Source: Methylocaldum sp. 14B
Lineage (GTDB): Bacteria; Pseudomonadota; Gammaproteobacteria; Methylococcales; Methylococcaceae
Direction: 5' to 3'
Assembly (NCBI RefSeq): GCF_002005105.1
Contig: NZ_MSCV01000013.1
Span: 62,001-126,000, forward strand
Length of the DNA stretch: 64,000 nt
In this document: in pieces, positions 26,877 to 36,320 of the stretch
Position numbering within the stretch: position 1 is the stretch's first letter
Layout of the letters: each line of letters starts with the position of its first letter
Notes under the pieces: model-generated
What the model was told of the DNA's origin: nothing
Seen by the model: only the letters and a program-made list of their open reading frames with translations
Database searches by the model: none
Made by a program: the position numbers and the translations under genes

Positions 26877-29252
26877 ATGAAGGTAGATACACTAATGCAA
26901 TCGGAGGAACGGCTTCGGCGAAACCGCAACTCCTTGCTGGAGCAACAACGCGCGCTGGCCTCGCTAACGCGTAGCGAAATTTTTTCGGCTGAGGATGCCC
27001 TCGAGGCGATTCGCCTGCTGACTCGAACCACCGCGACGGAGTTGGACATCGAGCGCATCAGTGTATGGCGGTTTACCGAAGACCGGCTCGCCATCGAATG
27101 CATGGATCTCTACGAGCGCTCCCGGCAACGGCACAGTTCCGGGATGACATTACGCCAGGAGGATTTTCCGAGCTATTTCAAAGGACTTGAAACCGAGGAA
27201 GCCATCGTGGCGAACGATGCGTGTCATCATCCTTCTACCGCCGAGTTTTCCGCTGTGTACCTGCGTCCTTTACGGATCAGCTCGATGCTCGATGTGCCGA
27301 TACACGTCTTCGGGCGCGTCGAGGGCGTCCTATGCTGCGAGCACACCGGCGAAACGCTCAGCTGGTCTGCGGAAGAACGCTTTTTCGCCATTGCCGTGGC
27401 CAATCTCGCCGCTCTTGTGATCGAACAAAACGAGCGCAAACGTACCGAGGCCTTGTTGCGCGGCCAGAGAGACATGCTGGAGATGATCGCCAACGGAGCG
27501 CCCCTCGAGCATACCCTGGCTGCACTGGCGCGTACGATCGAACAGCAGGATGACAAAATACTCTGCTCGGTGCTTCTCCTGGATAAGGACGGCGTTCATT
27601 TGCGGCATGGGGCCGCCCCGAGTATTCCCGACGATTACAACCGGCAAATAGACGGCATCGCCATCGGACCTTCCGTGGGATCTTGCGGCACTGCGGCATT
27701 TCACCGGCAAACGGTAATTACCAGCGATATTCGGACGGATCCCCGTTGGGCCGCCTTTCGCGATCTCGCCGAGCAGTACGGACTTCGCGCCTGTTGGTCG
27801 ACACCCATTTTCGACGCGAGGCAAAACGTCATCGGTACCTTTGCCGTTTACTATCGCGAACCGCAGCGGCCTTCGGACAAACACGCCAGGCTGGTAGAGA
27901 CGGCGATTCATACCGCTGCGATCGCCATCGAGCGCAGTCGGGTCGAGGACCGGATCCAGCGTCTCGCTTTTTACGATGCGCTAACAGGGCTTCCGAACCG
28001 TGCCTTGTTGATGGACAGGGCTGCGCAGGCCTTAGCGCTTTCAGCCCGTGACAAGAAAGAAACGGCCCTGCTGTTTCTGGATCTCGACCGATTCAAAACG
28101 GTCAACGATTCCCTGGGACATCATGTCGGCGACGGGCTATTGCGGAGCATTGCGGGCCGCTTGCGGGGATGCCTGCGGGATACGGACACCGTGTCCCGGC
28201 TGGGAGGCGACGAATTCGTCGTACTGCTCCCGGAAACGGGAGGCGACTCGGCCGCTCAGACCGCCGAAAGGATTCTGAGCGTGGTCGCGCAGCCTTATGT
28301 CATCGAGGATTACCGGCTGAGCATCACGCCGAGCATCGGCATCAGCATGTATCCGCAGGACGGCGGCGACGTGGAATCCTTGGTCAAACATGCCGATACC
28401 GCCATGTATCACGCTAAAGAAAAAGGACGCAATACTTATCAATTCTTTACCGAAAGCATGAATTCCGCCGTGCTGGAGCGGCTTACGATCGAAAGCGGTC
28501 TGCGGCAGGCTCTGGAACGTGACGAATTCTTGCTGGAGTATCAGCCTCAGTACGATATCGAGACGCACGGATTGGTAGGCCTCGAGGCCTTGATCCGCTG
28601 GCAGCATCCGGAATGGGGCCGGGTAGCGCCGGGCCGGTTTATTCCCATCGCCGAAGAAAGCGGCCTCATCGTTCCGATCGGGGAATGGGTGATCCGCGAG
28701 GCCTGCCGCCAAAACGTGTACTTGCAATCCCTCGGTTTCGCCAAGGTTCCGGTTGCCGTCAACATTGCCTCGCCACAATTCGTTCAGCGATTCGAAGACC
28801 TCGTCGCACGGGTGTTGGGAGAAACGGGTATGGAGCCCGAGTATCTTGAACTCGAGTTGACCGAGGGAATCGTCATGCAAGGAGAGGGATCGATTCAGAA
28901 ACGCTTGCACAAGCTCAAGGACATGGGCGTAAAGCTGGCTATCGACGATTTTGGGACGGGCTATTCAAGCCTCAGTTATCTCAAGCGATTCCCGATCGAT
29001 AAGCTGAAGATCGATCAGTCCTTCGTGCGCGACATCATCGATGATCAGGATGATCTTGCGATAACCCGCGCAGTGATCAGCCTGGGCCACAGCCTTCGAC
29101 TGACGGTTATCGCCGAAGGCGTCGAAACGGAGCAGCAATTGGCCTTTCTGCGGGATGAAGGTTGCGATCAAGCTCAAGGCTTTTTCTTCAGCCGTCCTCT
29201 TTCTGTCAAAGCGCTAGGCGACTGGTTTTTCGAGAGTTCGACGAAGGCTTAG
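26877..29252 (+). CDS. GAF-GAF-GGDEF-EAL c-di-GMP turnover protein
   Basis: A 791-aa soluble protein. Two GAF domains (about residues 30-190 and 205-365) precede GGDEF (about 370-530) and EAL (about 545-785). GGDEF is intact in SRLGGDEFVVLL, and an I-site RxxD (RDTD) lies five residues upstream. EAL motifs are complete: LEALIRW, LELTEGIVM and DDFGTGYSSLSYLKR. It may therefore both make and degrade c-di-GMP, with GAF domains sensing a small ligand or redox state. ATG 26877 was preferred to a TTG 48 bases upstream because of a GGGGTGG site. Confidence 0.94.
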   Translation: MKVDTLMQSEERLRRNRNSLLEQQRALASLTRSEIFSAEDALEAIRLLTRTTATELDIERISVWRFTEDRLAIECMDLYERSRQRHSSGMTLRQEDFPSYFKGLETEEAIVANDACHHPSTAEFSAVYLRPLRISSMLDVPIHVFGRVEGVLCCEHTGETLSWSAEERFFAIAVANLAALVIEQNERKRTEALLRGQRDMLEMIANGAPLEHTLAALARTIEQQDDKILCSVLLLDKDGVHLRHGAAPSIPDDYNRQIDGIAIGPSVGSCGTAAFHRQTVITSDIRTDPRWAAFRDLAEQYGLRACWSTPIFDARQNVIGTFAVYYREPQRPSDKHARLVETAIHTAAIAIERSRVEDRIQRLAFYDALTGLPNRALLMDRAAQALALSARDKKETALLFLDLDRFKTVNDSLGHHVGDGLLRSIAGRLRGCLRDTDTVSRLGGDEFVVLLPETGGDSAAQTAERILSVVAQPYVIEDYRLSITPSIGISMYPQDGGDVESLVKHADTAMYHAKEKGRNTYQFFTESMNSAVLERLTIESGLRQALERDEFLLEYQPQYDIETHGLVGLEALIRWQHPEWGRVAPGRFIPIAEESGLIVPIGEWVIREACRQNVYLQSLGFAKVPVAVNIASPQFVQRFEDLVARVLGETGMEPEYLELELTEGIVMQGEGSIQKRLHKLKDMGVKLAIDDFGTGYSSLSYLKRFPIDKLKIDQSFVRDIIDDQDDLAITRAVISLGHSLRLTVIAEGVETEQQLAFLRDEGCDQAQGFFFSRPLSVKALGDWFFESSTKA

Positions 29253-29438
29253 ACAAAATCTCGGTGGGATTCCTCGGCAAGGTATTCGACCGCTCGCGGA
29301 GTCCCGGCGATGCCGAACGGAAAGACTCGGCGGCGATCCAATGGTTACTGTTGACCCTCGCCGCGCGGGTTTTCAGTATGCCTGTCTTGAAAGCGGAATT
29401 GGAGCCGTGCAGTTCCACGGTTGTCTGGAGTGTATTGC

Positions 29439-30422
29439 ATGGATGTCCGAAATCGTTCGCCCATGTCGGTTTGCGGAGCAATCGTACTAGCCTGGGCATG
29501 CTTTCTGGTGATTGCACTCCGGTTCTGTCTGGCGGAGCCCTCGTTTGCCGGCACGGACGAGGCCGCGCCGCCCACCATCGATCCCGGGCGCCTGGAAGCC
29601 GATGTCCGAACCTTGTCGGAGATGCTAGGGCCAAGGGATGCCGGTCATCCGGATAATCTCGATCGCGCGGCATCGTATATCCGTTCGGCGTTCGAGCAAG
29701 CGCAGGGCAAAACCGCGGACCAGCCGTTCCGGGTCGGCCGAACGACTTACCGCAATATCATGGCTAGTTTTGGCCCGCCGTCCGAGGAGCGGATCGTCGT
29801 CGGCGCACATTACGATACGGCCGGTCCCTATCCCGGAGCCGACGATAACGCGAGCGGCGTCGCCGGATTGATCGAACTGGCGGGACTACTGGGCAAAGCC
29901 GATCTCGCAATCCGGGTGGATCTCGTAGCCTATACCCTGGAGGAACCGCCATTTTTCAGGAGCGAGCACATGGGGAGTGCCGTGCATGCCCAGTCGCTCA
30001 AGGCGAAGGGGGCGAACGTACGCGCGATGCTTGCGCTCGAAATGATCGGCTATTTCACCGATGCGAAAGACAGCCAGTCATTTCCCGCGCCGGGACTTTC
30101 GCTTTTCTATCCGACCACCGGAAACTTCATCGCCGTCGTGGGAAGGATAGGGGAGGGACGGCTGGTGCGAAGTATCAAGAAGGCGATGTCCAACGCCTCA
30201 AGCTTGCCGGTGCATTCGATCAATGCTCCGCGCTTTCTCCCGGGCGTCGACTTCTCGGACCATCTCAATTATTGGGAAGCAGGCTATCCGGCCGTAATGA
30301 TCACCGATACGGCTTTCTATCGTAATCCGAACTATCATGCCGCCACCGACACGCTGGACTACCGGAGAATGGCCCAAGTGGTAGCGGGAATCTATGCCGC
30401 AGTGCTCGAGCTCGCGCGGTAG
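29439..30422 (+). CDS. M28 family zinc metallopeptidase (exported)
   Basis: A 327-aa predicted exported aminopeptidase-like enzyme: hydrophobic N-terminal segment ending about residue 35, then the M28 core. Zinc ligands and catalytic residues are seen in VGAHYDT, PGADDNASG, YTLEEPPF and the C-terminal NYHAATDTLDYRRM. Such enzymes trim N-terminal residues of peptides in the periplasm. ATG 29439 has a GGAG site 8 bases upstream. It stands alone, about 190 bp after the GGDEF-EAL gene. Confidence 0.9.
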   Translation: MDVRNRSPMSVCGAIVLAWACFLVIALRFCLAEPSFAGTDEAAPPTIDPGRLEADVRTLSEMLGPRDAGHPDNLDRAASYIRSAFEQAQGKTADQPFRVGRTTYRNIMASFGPPSEERIVVGAHYDTAGPYPGADDNASGVAGLIELAGLLGKADLAIRVDLVAYTLEEPPFFRSEHMGSAVHAQSLKAKGANVRAMLALEMIGYFTDAKDSQSFPAPGLSLFYPTTGNFIAVVGRIGEGRLVRSIKKAMSNASSLPVHSINAPRFLPGVDFSDHLNYWEAGYPAVMITDTAFYRNPNYHAATDTLDYRRMAQVVAGIYAAVLELAR

Positions 30423-30481
30423 ACCTTCAAATTGCCGATGCGTCAAACGACCGCATCCGCTTCGCATGGTGGAGGCCTTGA

Positions 30482-30856
30482 CTATACCGTGCGAAGGATA
30501 TTTTCCAGGTGCACGCCTAACACTTCGGCAATACGCTTGAGCTTGTCGATTCGGCATGTCGGCCGTCCCCGGTCGACAAGGGCAACGAACGATTCCGTTA
30601 TGCCAGCCCGCTCGGCCAGTTCCTCCAGCGTCAGCCCGCGGAACTCGCGCCAGATCCGGATGGCGTTCTCTCCGGCCAAAAGGCGCGCCTTCAAGTCGTC
30701 CGGAAGTTGTTCTTCGCCCGGCACAAGCCGTTCCTCGGTTTTGACGTCGGACGCCATGTCCGCCGCCAATTCGGCCAGTTCCACGAGGGACAGATAGTCG
30801 TCATATGGAATCATCGCCCATTTCGCGCCGTCCTTTTCAATGATTTGCACGTCCAT
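30482..30856 (-). CDS. XRE-type HTH protein with antitoxin-like N-terminus
   Basis: A 124-aa protein. The N-terminal half (MDVQIIEKDGAKWAMIPYDDY) resembles the short segments of Phd/antitoxin-like proteins, and the C-terminal half is a Cro/C1 helix-turn-helix (LTLEELAERAGITESFVALV). It has a good AGGAG ribosome site. No toxin gene is adjacent: the upstream neighbour is a ferritin-like gene and the downstream one a convergent peptidase. It is probably a transcriptional repressor or orphan antitoxin. Confidence 0.8.
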   Translation of the reverse strand: MDVQIIEKDGAKWAMIPYDDYLSLVELAELAADMASDVKTEERLVPGEEQLPDDLKARLLAGENAIRIWREFRGLTLEELAERAGITESFVALVDRGRPTCRIDKLKRIAEVLGVHLENILRTV

Positions 30857-30904
30857 TCCTAGTCTCCTGCACAGCGGTCTCGTTCTGCGAACGGAGGTGC
30901 CGCT

Positions 30905-31306
30905 TTACCTATTTCTTTGAAAACAATGTTTGAAAGCTGGCAAATGACGATCGCGGGAGGCGGACCGAAGGTTTTCCAAAACCCGGCGGACATCCGGTTC
31001 CGGGGTGGCGGCAAGCAGGCGGTCGTACATCGCCATATTGTATATCTCGGCCTCGACCGCGCTGCGGCAGGCCTCTTCAACCGTATCCGGCGCTGTCACG
31101 CGCTCAGGCCAGCGGTCTTCCGGCACGGGTATGCCATAGCGTTCGAACAGCGAGAGCAGGGCAGCGGCATGCCGCGCCTCGGCTTCGACGATGTTAACGA
31201 AAGGACGTATCGGACCGAACTTTTCGATGACCTTTCGATAGGCGGCAAGCGCCTTGTATTCATCATCGAGCGCTTCGGTCAGGCGATCCTTCAAGCTCGA
31301 ATTCAT
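30905..31306 (-). CDS. DUF2202-type ferritin-like protein
   Basis: A 133-aa four-helix protein. Carboxylate and histidine ligands are visible in DEYKALAAY, EAEARHAAALLSLFERYG and EAEIYNMAMYDRLL, with a final RDRHLPAFKHC helix, which is a ferritin-like di-iron arrangement. DUF2202 proteins are of unknown role, possibly iron binding or oxygen chemistry. The second in-frame ATG (31306) has better ribosome spacing than 31312. Confidence 0.8.
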   Translation of the reverse strand: MNSSLKDRLTEALDDEYKALAAYRKVIEKFGPIRPFVNIVEAEARHAAALLSLFERYGIPVPEDRWPERVTAPDTVEEACRSAVEAEIYNMAMYDRLLAATPEPDVRRVLENLRSASRDRHLPAFKHCFQRNR

Positions 31307-31369
31307 GAGCATTTCCTAGAGTGGCGGGTGCTGAGTGGCCAGACCATCGCGTGTTCCGACCGCAAAACC

Positions 31370-31870
31370 CTAGGGGAAGGTATGGGGGTCGGTGCCTTCG
31401 CACTCGGCTTCGGGATGGTGTTTCTTGATGATGGCCTCGATTTCCTCGACGCGATCTCGGGGCACGTCGATCATCAGCAGGAACTCGCCTTTTTCCATGG
31501 CCTCCTGGAATTGCTCGATCCGCCGGTTGCCGATGCTGCTGCCGACCATGCTCGACATCAATCCTCCGACCCCCGCGCCAGCCAGGGTAATCGCAAACAG
31601 CGCTCCGCCGCCCAGAACCAGTCCCGTGGGCAAGGCGATCGCCACCAGCCCGGCCAGGAGTCCCGTCGCGCCGCCGAGTGCGACGCCCTGTTCCAGGGCC
31701 GGAAGAAAATCGGTCTTTTGCAGGAAAGTGGCTTCGGGCAGATCTTCCAAAGGCGTGCCGCGTTTGGTCAGCACATGGATGTGGCGTTCCTCGATCCGCG
31801 CCAGCAACAACTCGTCCACGATCTTTTTGGTAATTTCGATGTTCGGTACCAAGAAATAGATGCGTCGCAT
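31370..31870 (-). CDS. DUF1269 family membrane protein
   Basis: A 166-aa protein: an N-terminal ferredoxin-like fold (RRIYFLVPNIEITKKIVDEL), a glycine-rich double membrane helix (about residues 62-115) and a C-terminal half that repeats the fold (EFLLMIDVPRDRVEEIEAII). DUF1269 proteins are small inner-membrane proteins of unknown function, often stress-induced. The ATG at 31870 follows a GGAG site; longer in-frame versions are non-homologous. Confidence 0.85.
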   Translation of the reverse strand: MRRIYFLVPNIEITKKIVDELLLARIEERHIHVLTKRGTPLEDLPEATFLQKTDFLPALEQGVALGGATGLLAGLVAIALPTGLVLGGGALFAITLAGAGVGGLMSSMVGSSIGNRRIEQFQEAMEKGEFLLMIDVPRDRVEEIEAIIKKHHPEAECEGTDPHTFP

Positions 31871-32011
31871 GATTCTTGCTCCGTTTCTGATAGGGTGTCT
31901 TGGATCAGTCGCCGCAAGCGAACGACGACCCAAGTTTGAACCTTGCGGTAATGAGCCGCAAGCCTCGGCTGGGTAGCGGGTTAGACCCGATCTCGAGAAG
32001 GAAATTGCGTG

Positions 32012-34540
32012 ATGAGTAAGAGATTGCATGAGCTCACGCCCGGAGAAAAGGGCCGCATCGTGGGCTTCGAGGGAGGAAACCCAGTATACCGCCAAAAGCT
32101 TTTGGCCATGGGGTTGACGCCGGATACGGAGTTTACGGTCATCCGCTTTGCCCCCTTGGGTGATCCGATCGAAATTCATGTCCGGGGATTCGACCTCAGC
32201 CTGCGCCGGGAGGAGATCGATTGCGTCAAGGTCGAGCGTCTGGCGAACGAGGCCGCTGCGGCGGCCGAAGCCGACGAGGCATCGGCCGATTTCACCATCG
32301 CCGTGGTCGGGAATCCCAACAGCGGCAAGACGACCATCTTCAACGGCTTGACCGGTGCCCGGCAGCGAGTCGGCAATTGGCCGGGCGTCACGGTGGAGAA
32401 GAAGACCGGCCGTTTTTCCTTCAGAAATCGCCGCGTCGAGGTCGTGGATCTACCCGGTCTGTATTCGCTCGATGTCCGGGAGGAGTCGGTTTCCCTTGAC
32501 GAACAGATCGCCCGGGATTACATCCTGTCGGGGCAAGCCGATCTGGTTGTCGACATCGTCGATGCCTCGAACCTGGAACGAAACCTCTATCTCACGGTAC
32601 AGCTTCTCGAGATGAAGGTGCCGCTCCTGGTGATCCTCAACATGATGGACATCCTCGAACAGCGCGGCGCCGAGCTGGACGCGGCGAAGCTGTCGGAGCG
32701 CCTCGGCGCGCTCGCCGTCCCGGTGATCGGCACGCACGCGGAAGGCATGGCGCCGGTCAAGCCGATCATTCTCCGGCTGGCGTCCGAGCAGACCGCTACG
32801 CCGTTCAGGCTCAGCTATCCCGATATTATCGAGCAGGCCATCGCACGCCTCCAGCCATGCATCGAGCGGATCGCGCCTGAACAGAACGCCCGCTGGCTGG
32901 CCCTGAAGCTCCTGGAAGGCGATGCCTGGGCTGCCGAACGGATGGACCCCGAAACGCGAAAACTCGTCACGCAACAAAGAAAACTCATCGAAGAGCTTTC
33001 CGGCGAGGGGGCGGATCTTCTGATCGCTGACAGCCGTTACCGTTTCATTCGCACCCTGATCCAGGAGACGCTCACCGAGGCGGCTTCGCCCCGGCGGCCG
33101 ATTACGGATGTGCTCGACCGCGTCGTGCTTAACCGCTGGCTGGGATTGCCGATCTTTCTCGGCGTCATGTACCTGATGTTTTTCTTCGCCATCCAGTTGG
33201 GCAGGGCGTTCAAGCCGTTTTTCAATCTTTCGGCGCAAGCGCTGTTCGTCGACGGTTTCGGGGCGGCTCTGACTCGTTCCGGGTTGCCCGAGTGGATTAC
33301 GGCTTTGCTTGCGGACGGGCTCGGCAATGGCATCCGCGAGGTGATCGCGTTCGTTCCGATCATCGCCTTCCTGTATATCTTCATTTCTCTGCTGGAAGAC
33401 TCGGGCTACATGACGCGGGCCGCGTTCGTCATGGACCGCTTCATGGGATTTCTGGGACTGCCGGGCAAATCCTTCATTCCGATGGTGGTTGCATTCGGCT
33501 GCAACGTGCCGGCGGTGATGGCGTGCCGCACGCTGGAACGGCCGCGCGACCGGATCTTGACCATTCTCATGATCCCGTTCCTGTCCTGCGGCGCTCGGCT
33601 GCCCGTGTATGTGCTCTTCGCCGAGGCTTTCTTTCCGCGGCAGGCTCATATCGTGGTCTTCGGTCTCTATCTCACCGGCATCGCCTTTGCCATCCTGACC
33701 GGGCTGATCATGAAAAACACGCTTCTCAAGCAAAAGGCCTCGTTTCATATCCTGGAAATGCCCCCGTACCATACGCCTCGCGTCAAGAACGTGTGGCTGA
33801 ATACTTGGCAGCGGGTCAAGGCGTTCATCTTCAAGGCCGGCAAGTTTATCGTGCCGATGGTCATGCTCATCCAGATACTGAACAGCTTCGGGGCGGACGG
33901 TACGTTTCCCAATCGGAATGTCGACCGTTCCGTGCTGAGCGCGGCGGGCCGCACGCTGACTCCGGCTTTCGAACCGATGGGCATCAGCGAGGAGAATTGG
34001 CCGGCTACCGTGGCCCTGTTCACCGGCGTTCTGCATAAAGTCGTGGTGATCGGGACTCTGGAAGCGATTTACACTCAGGCAAGTCGGCCGCAAAGAGCAA
34101 CGGCCGAGTTCGATCTCTTGGGCGGACTCCGAAACGCGGTCGCCACTATTCCCGCCAAGCTGTCCGAGTTGTTCGGTATCGGTCCTGCCCGGAATCAGGC
34201 CGTCCCCAAAACTCGATTCGTTACCGAGATGAAAGACCGGTTCACCGGCCCGGCCGCGGCTTTCGCTTATTTGCTGTTCGTGCTGTTGTATTTTCCCTGT
34301 ATCACCACGACAGTTTCCGTTTTTCGGGAAGGCGGCAGGCGCTGGGCGTTATTCTTGATCTTTTGGACGACGGGCTTGGCTTATATGACCGCCACCGCGT
34401 TCTATCAAGCCGCCACCTATGCGCAGCATCCGGCCTCTTCGGTGTTTTGGCTGAGTGGCTTTCTGGCGTTGTTCGTAATCGTGGTTTGGCTGTTCCATCG
34501 TTGGGGAGACCGTGAGGCGAGTCTGCGTACGCCGGTTTGA
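32012..34540 (+). CDS. feoB: FeoA-FeoB fusion, ferrous iron transporter
   Basis: An 842-aa protein. Residues 1-75 form a complete FeoA (SH3-like) domain (RLHELTPGEKGRIVGFEGG, MGLTPDTEFTVI). They are joined by an alanine-rich linker (about 78-92) to FeoB. The G-domain has G1 GNPNSGKTT, G3 DLPGLYSL and G4 LNMMD. The membrane part has the family motif GCNVPAVMACRTLE. It imports Fe2+ across the inner membrane. A separate FeoA or FeoC was not seen. ATG 32012 follows a GAAGGA site; a GTG one codon earlier is possible. No Fur-like box was recognised upstream. Confidence 0.94.
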   Translation: MSKRLHELTPGEKGRIVGFEGGNPVYRQKLLAMGLTPDTEFTVIRFAPLGDPIEIHVRGFDLSLRREEIDCVKVERLANEAAAAAEADEASADFTIAVVGNPNSGKTTIFNGLTGARQRVGNWPGVTVEKKTGRFSFRNRRVEVVDLPGLYSLDVREESVSLDEQIARDYILSGQADLVVDIVDASNLERNLYLTVQLLEMKVPLLVILNMMDILEQRGAELDAAKLSERLGALAVPVIGTHAEGMAPVKPIILRLASEQTATPFRLSYPDIIEQAIARLQPCIERIAPEQNARWLALKLLEGDAWAAERMDPETRKLVTQQRKLIEELSGEGADLLIADSRYRFIRTLIQETLTEAASPRRPITDVLDRVVLNRWLGLPIFLGVMYLMFFFAIQLGRAFKPFFNLSAQALFVDGFGAALTRSGLPEWITALLADGLGNGIREVIAFVPIIAFLYIFISLLEDSGYMTRAAFVMDRFMGFLGLPGKSFIPMVVAFGCNVPAVMACRTLERPRDRILTILMIPFLSCGARLPVYVLFAEAFFPRQAHIVVFGLYLTGIAFAILTGLIMKNTLLKQKASFHILEMPPYHTPRVKNVWLNTWQRVKAFIFKAGKFIVPMVMLIQILNSFGADGTFPNRNVDRSVLSAAGRTLTPAFEPMGISEENWPATVALFTGVLHKVVVIGTLEAIYTQASRPQRATAEFDLLGGLRNAVATIPAKLSELFGIGPARNQAVPKTRFVTEMKDRFTGPAAAFAYLLFVLLYFPCITTTVSVFREGGRRWALFLIFWTTGLAYMTATAFYQAATYAQHPASSVFWLSGFLALFVIVVWLFHRWGDREASLRTPV

Positions 34541-34687
34541 GACGCGTTGCCTCGCTCGGGTTTTTGATGGCGAACTTTTCTACATACAAAGGTGCGATGT
34601 GTCCGCGAGCGACGAGTTGACCGGGATCATTGTCCCGGCCCGTCGTGTCCAAGGAAATGCATTACGCCAACCCAAGAGGAGGCCTCC

Positions 34688-36094
34688 ATGTTCTTCAAGC
34701 AGTTCTATCTCGGCTGTCTCGCCCACGCCTCTTATCTCATCGGCGATGAAGGGACGAAAACCGCCGTCGTCGTCGATCCCCAGCGCGACATCGAGCAATA
34801 TCTGGAAGAGGCGCGCCGGGAAGGTTTCGAGATTCGCCATGTGTTCCTGACCCACTTTCACGCCGATTTCATTGCGGGACACCTGGAACTGCGGGATCGT
34901 GTCGGCGCCAAGATCCATTTGGGGGCGAGGGCGGATGCCGAATATGCGTTCATTCCGCATCCCGACGGCGATACGCTCGAATTCGGTCAGGTCCGCCTGA
35001 AGATCCTGGAAACACCCGGGCATACCCCCGAAGGTATCTCGATCGTGGTTTACGATCAGGCCAAGAGCACGGAGATTCCCTATGCCGTGCTGACGGGCGA
35101 TACGCTGTTCATCGGGGACGTGGGACGCCCCGACCTTTTGGCCTCGTTCGGCGTTTCGGCCGAAGACCTGGCCGCGATGCTTTACGAGTCTCTGCACGAA
35201 AAGCTGTTGCCCCTGCCGGACGAAACCTTGGTTTACCCGGCTCACGGCGCGGGGTCCATGTGCGGGAAAAGTCTCAGCACCGACCTGTTCTCCACCATGG
35301 GAACGCAGCGCGGGTACAACTACGCGCTCAAACCCATGAGCAAGGAAGACTTCATTCGCCTGGTCACGGCGGGCCAGCCGGAAGCGCCGAAATATTTTTC
35401 CCATGACGCGGTACTCAACCGCAAGGAGCGCGCAACCCTCGAAGAAACCCTGGCGACCGGGCTGAAACCGCTCTCGCTCGACGCGGTGCTCACGATGAAA
35501 CAGGCCGGGGCGCAGCTTCTGGACGTGCGCGAGACGGCGGATTTCGCAGGGGCGCACCTGGCGGGCAGCGTGAACATCGGCCTCGGCGGCCCTTATGCCA
35601 CTTGGGCGGGCACATTGCTCGATCGCACTAGGCCCATCGTGCTCATCGCCGAACCCGGCCGCGAGCAGGAAGCCGCGATGCGTCTCGGCCGAATAGGTTT
35701 CGACAATGTTGCGGGTTATCTCGAGGGGGGCATGGAAGCGCTGGAGCAGCGGCCGGATCTCATCCGGCGGACCGACCGGATCGCAGCCCCGACCCTGGCG
35801 GAAAAGCTGGCCTCGGCGCAGTCGCCCCTGGTTCTCGATGTGCGTACCGAAAACGAATGGCAGCAGAAACGCATCGGCGAAAGCCTCAATATCCCGTTAA
35901 CCCGGCTCGCGGAACGGAGCGGCGAACTGCCCCGCGACAGGCCCATCGTGGTCCATTGCGGCACCGGCTACCGCTCGTCCATCGCCACCAGCTTGCTGGA
36001 AGATCAGGGATTCGATAATACGATCGATCTCGTGGGCGGTTTTAACGCGTGGGAGAAATGCTGTCCCAGTAACATCGCCGGTGGAACGGGTTAG
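34688..36094 (+). CDS. MBL-fold persulfide dioxygenase-rhodanese fusion
   Basis: A 468-aa protein. The N-terminal metallo-beta-lactamase domain (1-240) carries the HxHxDH motif THFHADFIAGH and later metal ligands in PGHTPEG and VYPAHGAG, as in ETHE1-type persulfide dioxygenases. Two rhodanese domains follow. The first lacks the catalytic cysteine (LIAEPGREQEAA), while the second keeps it (VVHCGTGYRSS). Such proteins oxidise glutathione persulfide and transfer sulfane sulfur during sulfide detoxification. ATG 34688 has a GAGGAGG site. It follows feoAB but need not be functionally linked. Confidence 0.92.
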   Translation: MFFKQFYLGCLAHASYLIGDEGTKTAVVVDPQRDIEQYLEEARREGFEIRHVFLTHFHADFIAGHLELRDRVGAKIHLGARADAEYAFIPHPDGDTLEFGQVRLKILETPGHTPEGISIVVYDQAKSTEIPYAVLTGDTLFIGDVGRPDLLASFGVSAEDLAAMLYESLHEKLLPLPDETLVYPAHGAGSMCGKSLSTDLFSTMGTQRGYNYALKPMSKEDFIRLVTAGQPEAPKYFSHDAVLNRKERATLEETLATGLKPLSLDAVLTMKQAGAQLLDVRETADFAGAHLAGSVNIGLGGPYATWAGTLLDRTRPIVLIAEPGREQEAAMRLGRIGFDNVAGYLEGGMEALEQRPDLIRRTDRIAAPTLAEKLASAQSPLVLDVRTENEWQQKRIGESLNIPLTRLAERSGELPRDRPIVVHCGTGYRSSIATSLLEDQGFDNTIDLVGGFNAWEKCCPSNIAGGTG

Positions 36095-36130
36095 AGCATT
36101 TTCCGGTTTTCTGTAGCGCTTCCCCAAGGT

Positions 36131-36284
36131 GTAGGTCGGCAATCCCTTGCCGACGAAGACGCTCGGTCGGAGCACGGCGTCGGGAAAGGATTCCCGACCT
36201 ACGGGGCGGCAGGGTGGTCGGCAATCCTTTGCCGACGAACCGGGTCGGCAAGGAACGTTGTCGGCAAGGGATTGCCGACCTACG
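36131..36284. repeat. TAGGTCGG palindromic repeat, tandem pair
   Basis: Two adjacent copies (36131-36202 and about 36217-36284). Each half is a hairpin (GTCGGCAATCC..TTGCCGAC and GTCGGGAAAGGATTCCCGAC), and the outer ends GTAGGTCGG / CCGACCTAC form an overall inverted repeat. A 3' tail with AAACCGTGGTGAAAA (36303-36316) is shared with the copy at 52094-52164. It lies between the convergent sulfur-oxidation and peroxidase genes. Confidence 0.85.
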
Positions 36285-36320
36285 CGCTTCCCGTACCGCT
36301 AAACCGTGGTGAAAAACGCG

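Noticed and set aside
30482-30856. Toxin-antitoxin pair
   Set aside because: The protein looks like an antitoxin or repressor, but no small toxin gene is adjacent.
32450-34093. A 547-codon minus-strand frame opposite feoB
   Set aside because: It mirrors the real FeoB reading frame, has no recognisable domain and lacks a ribosome site; such antisense frames are common in GC-rich coding DNA.
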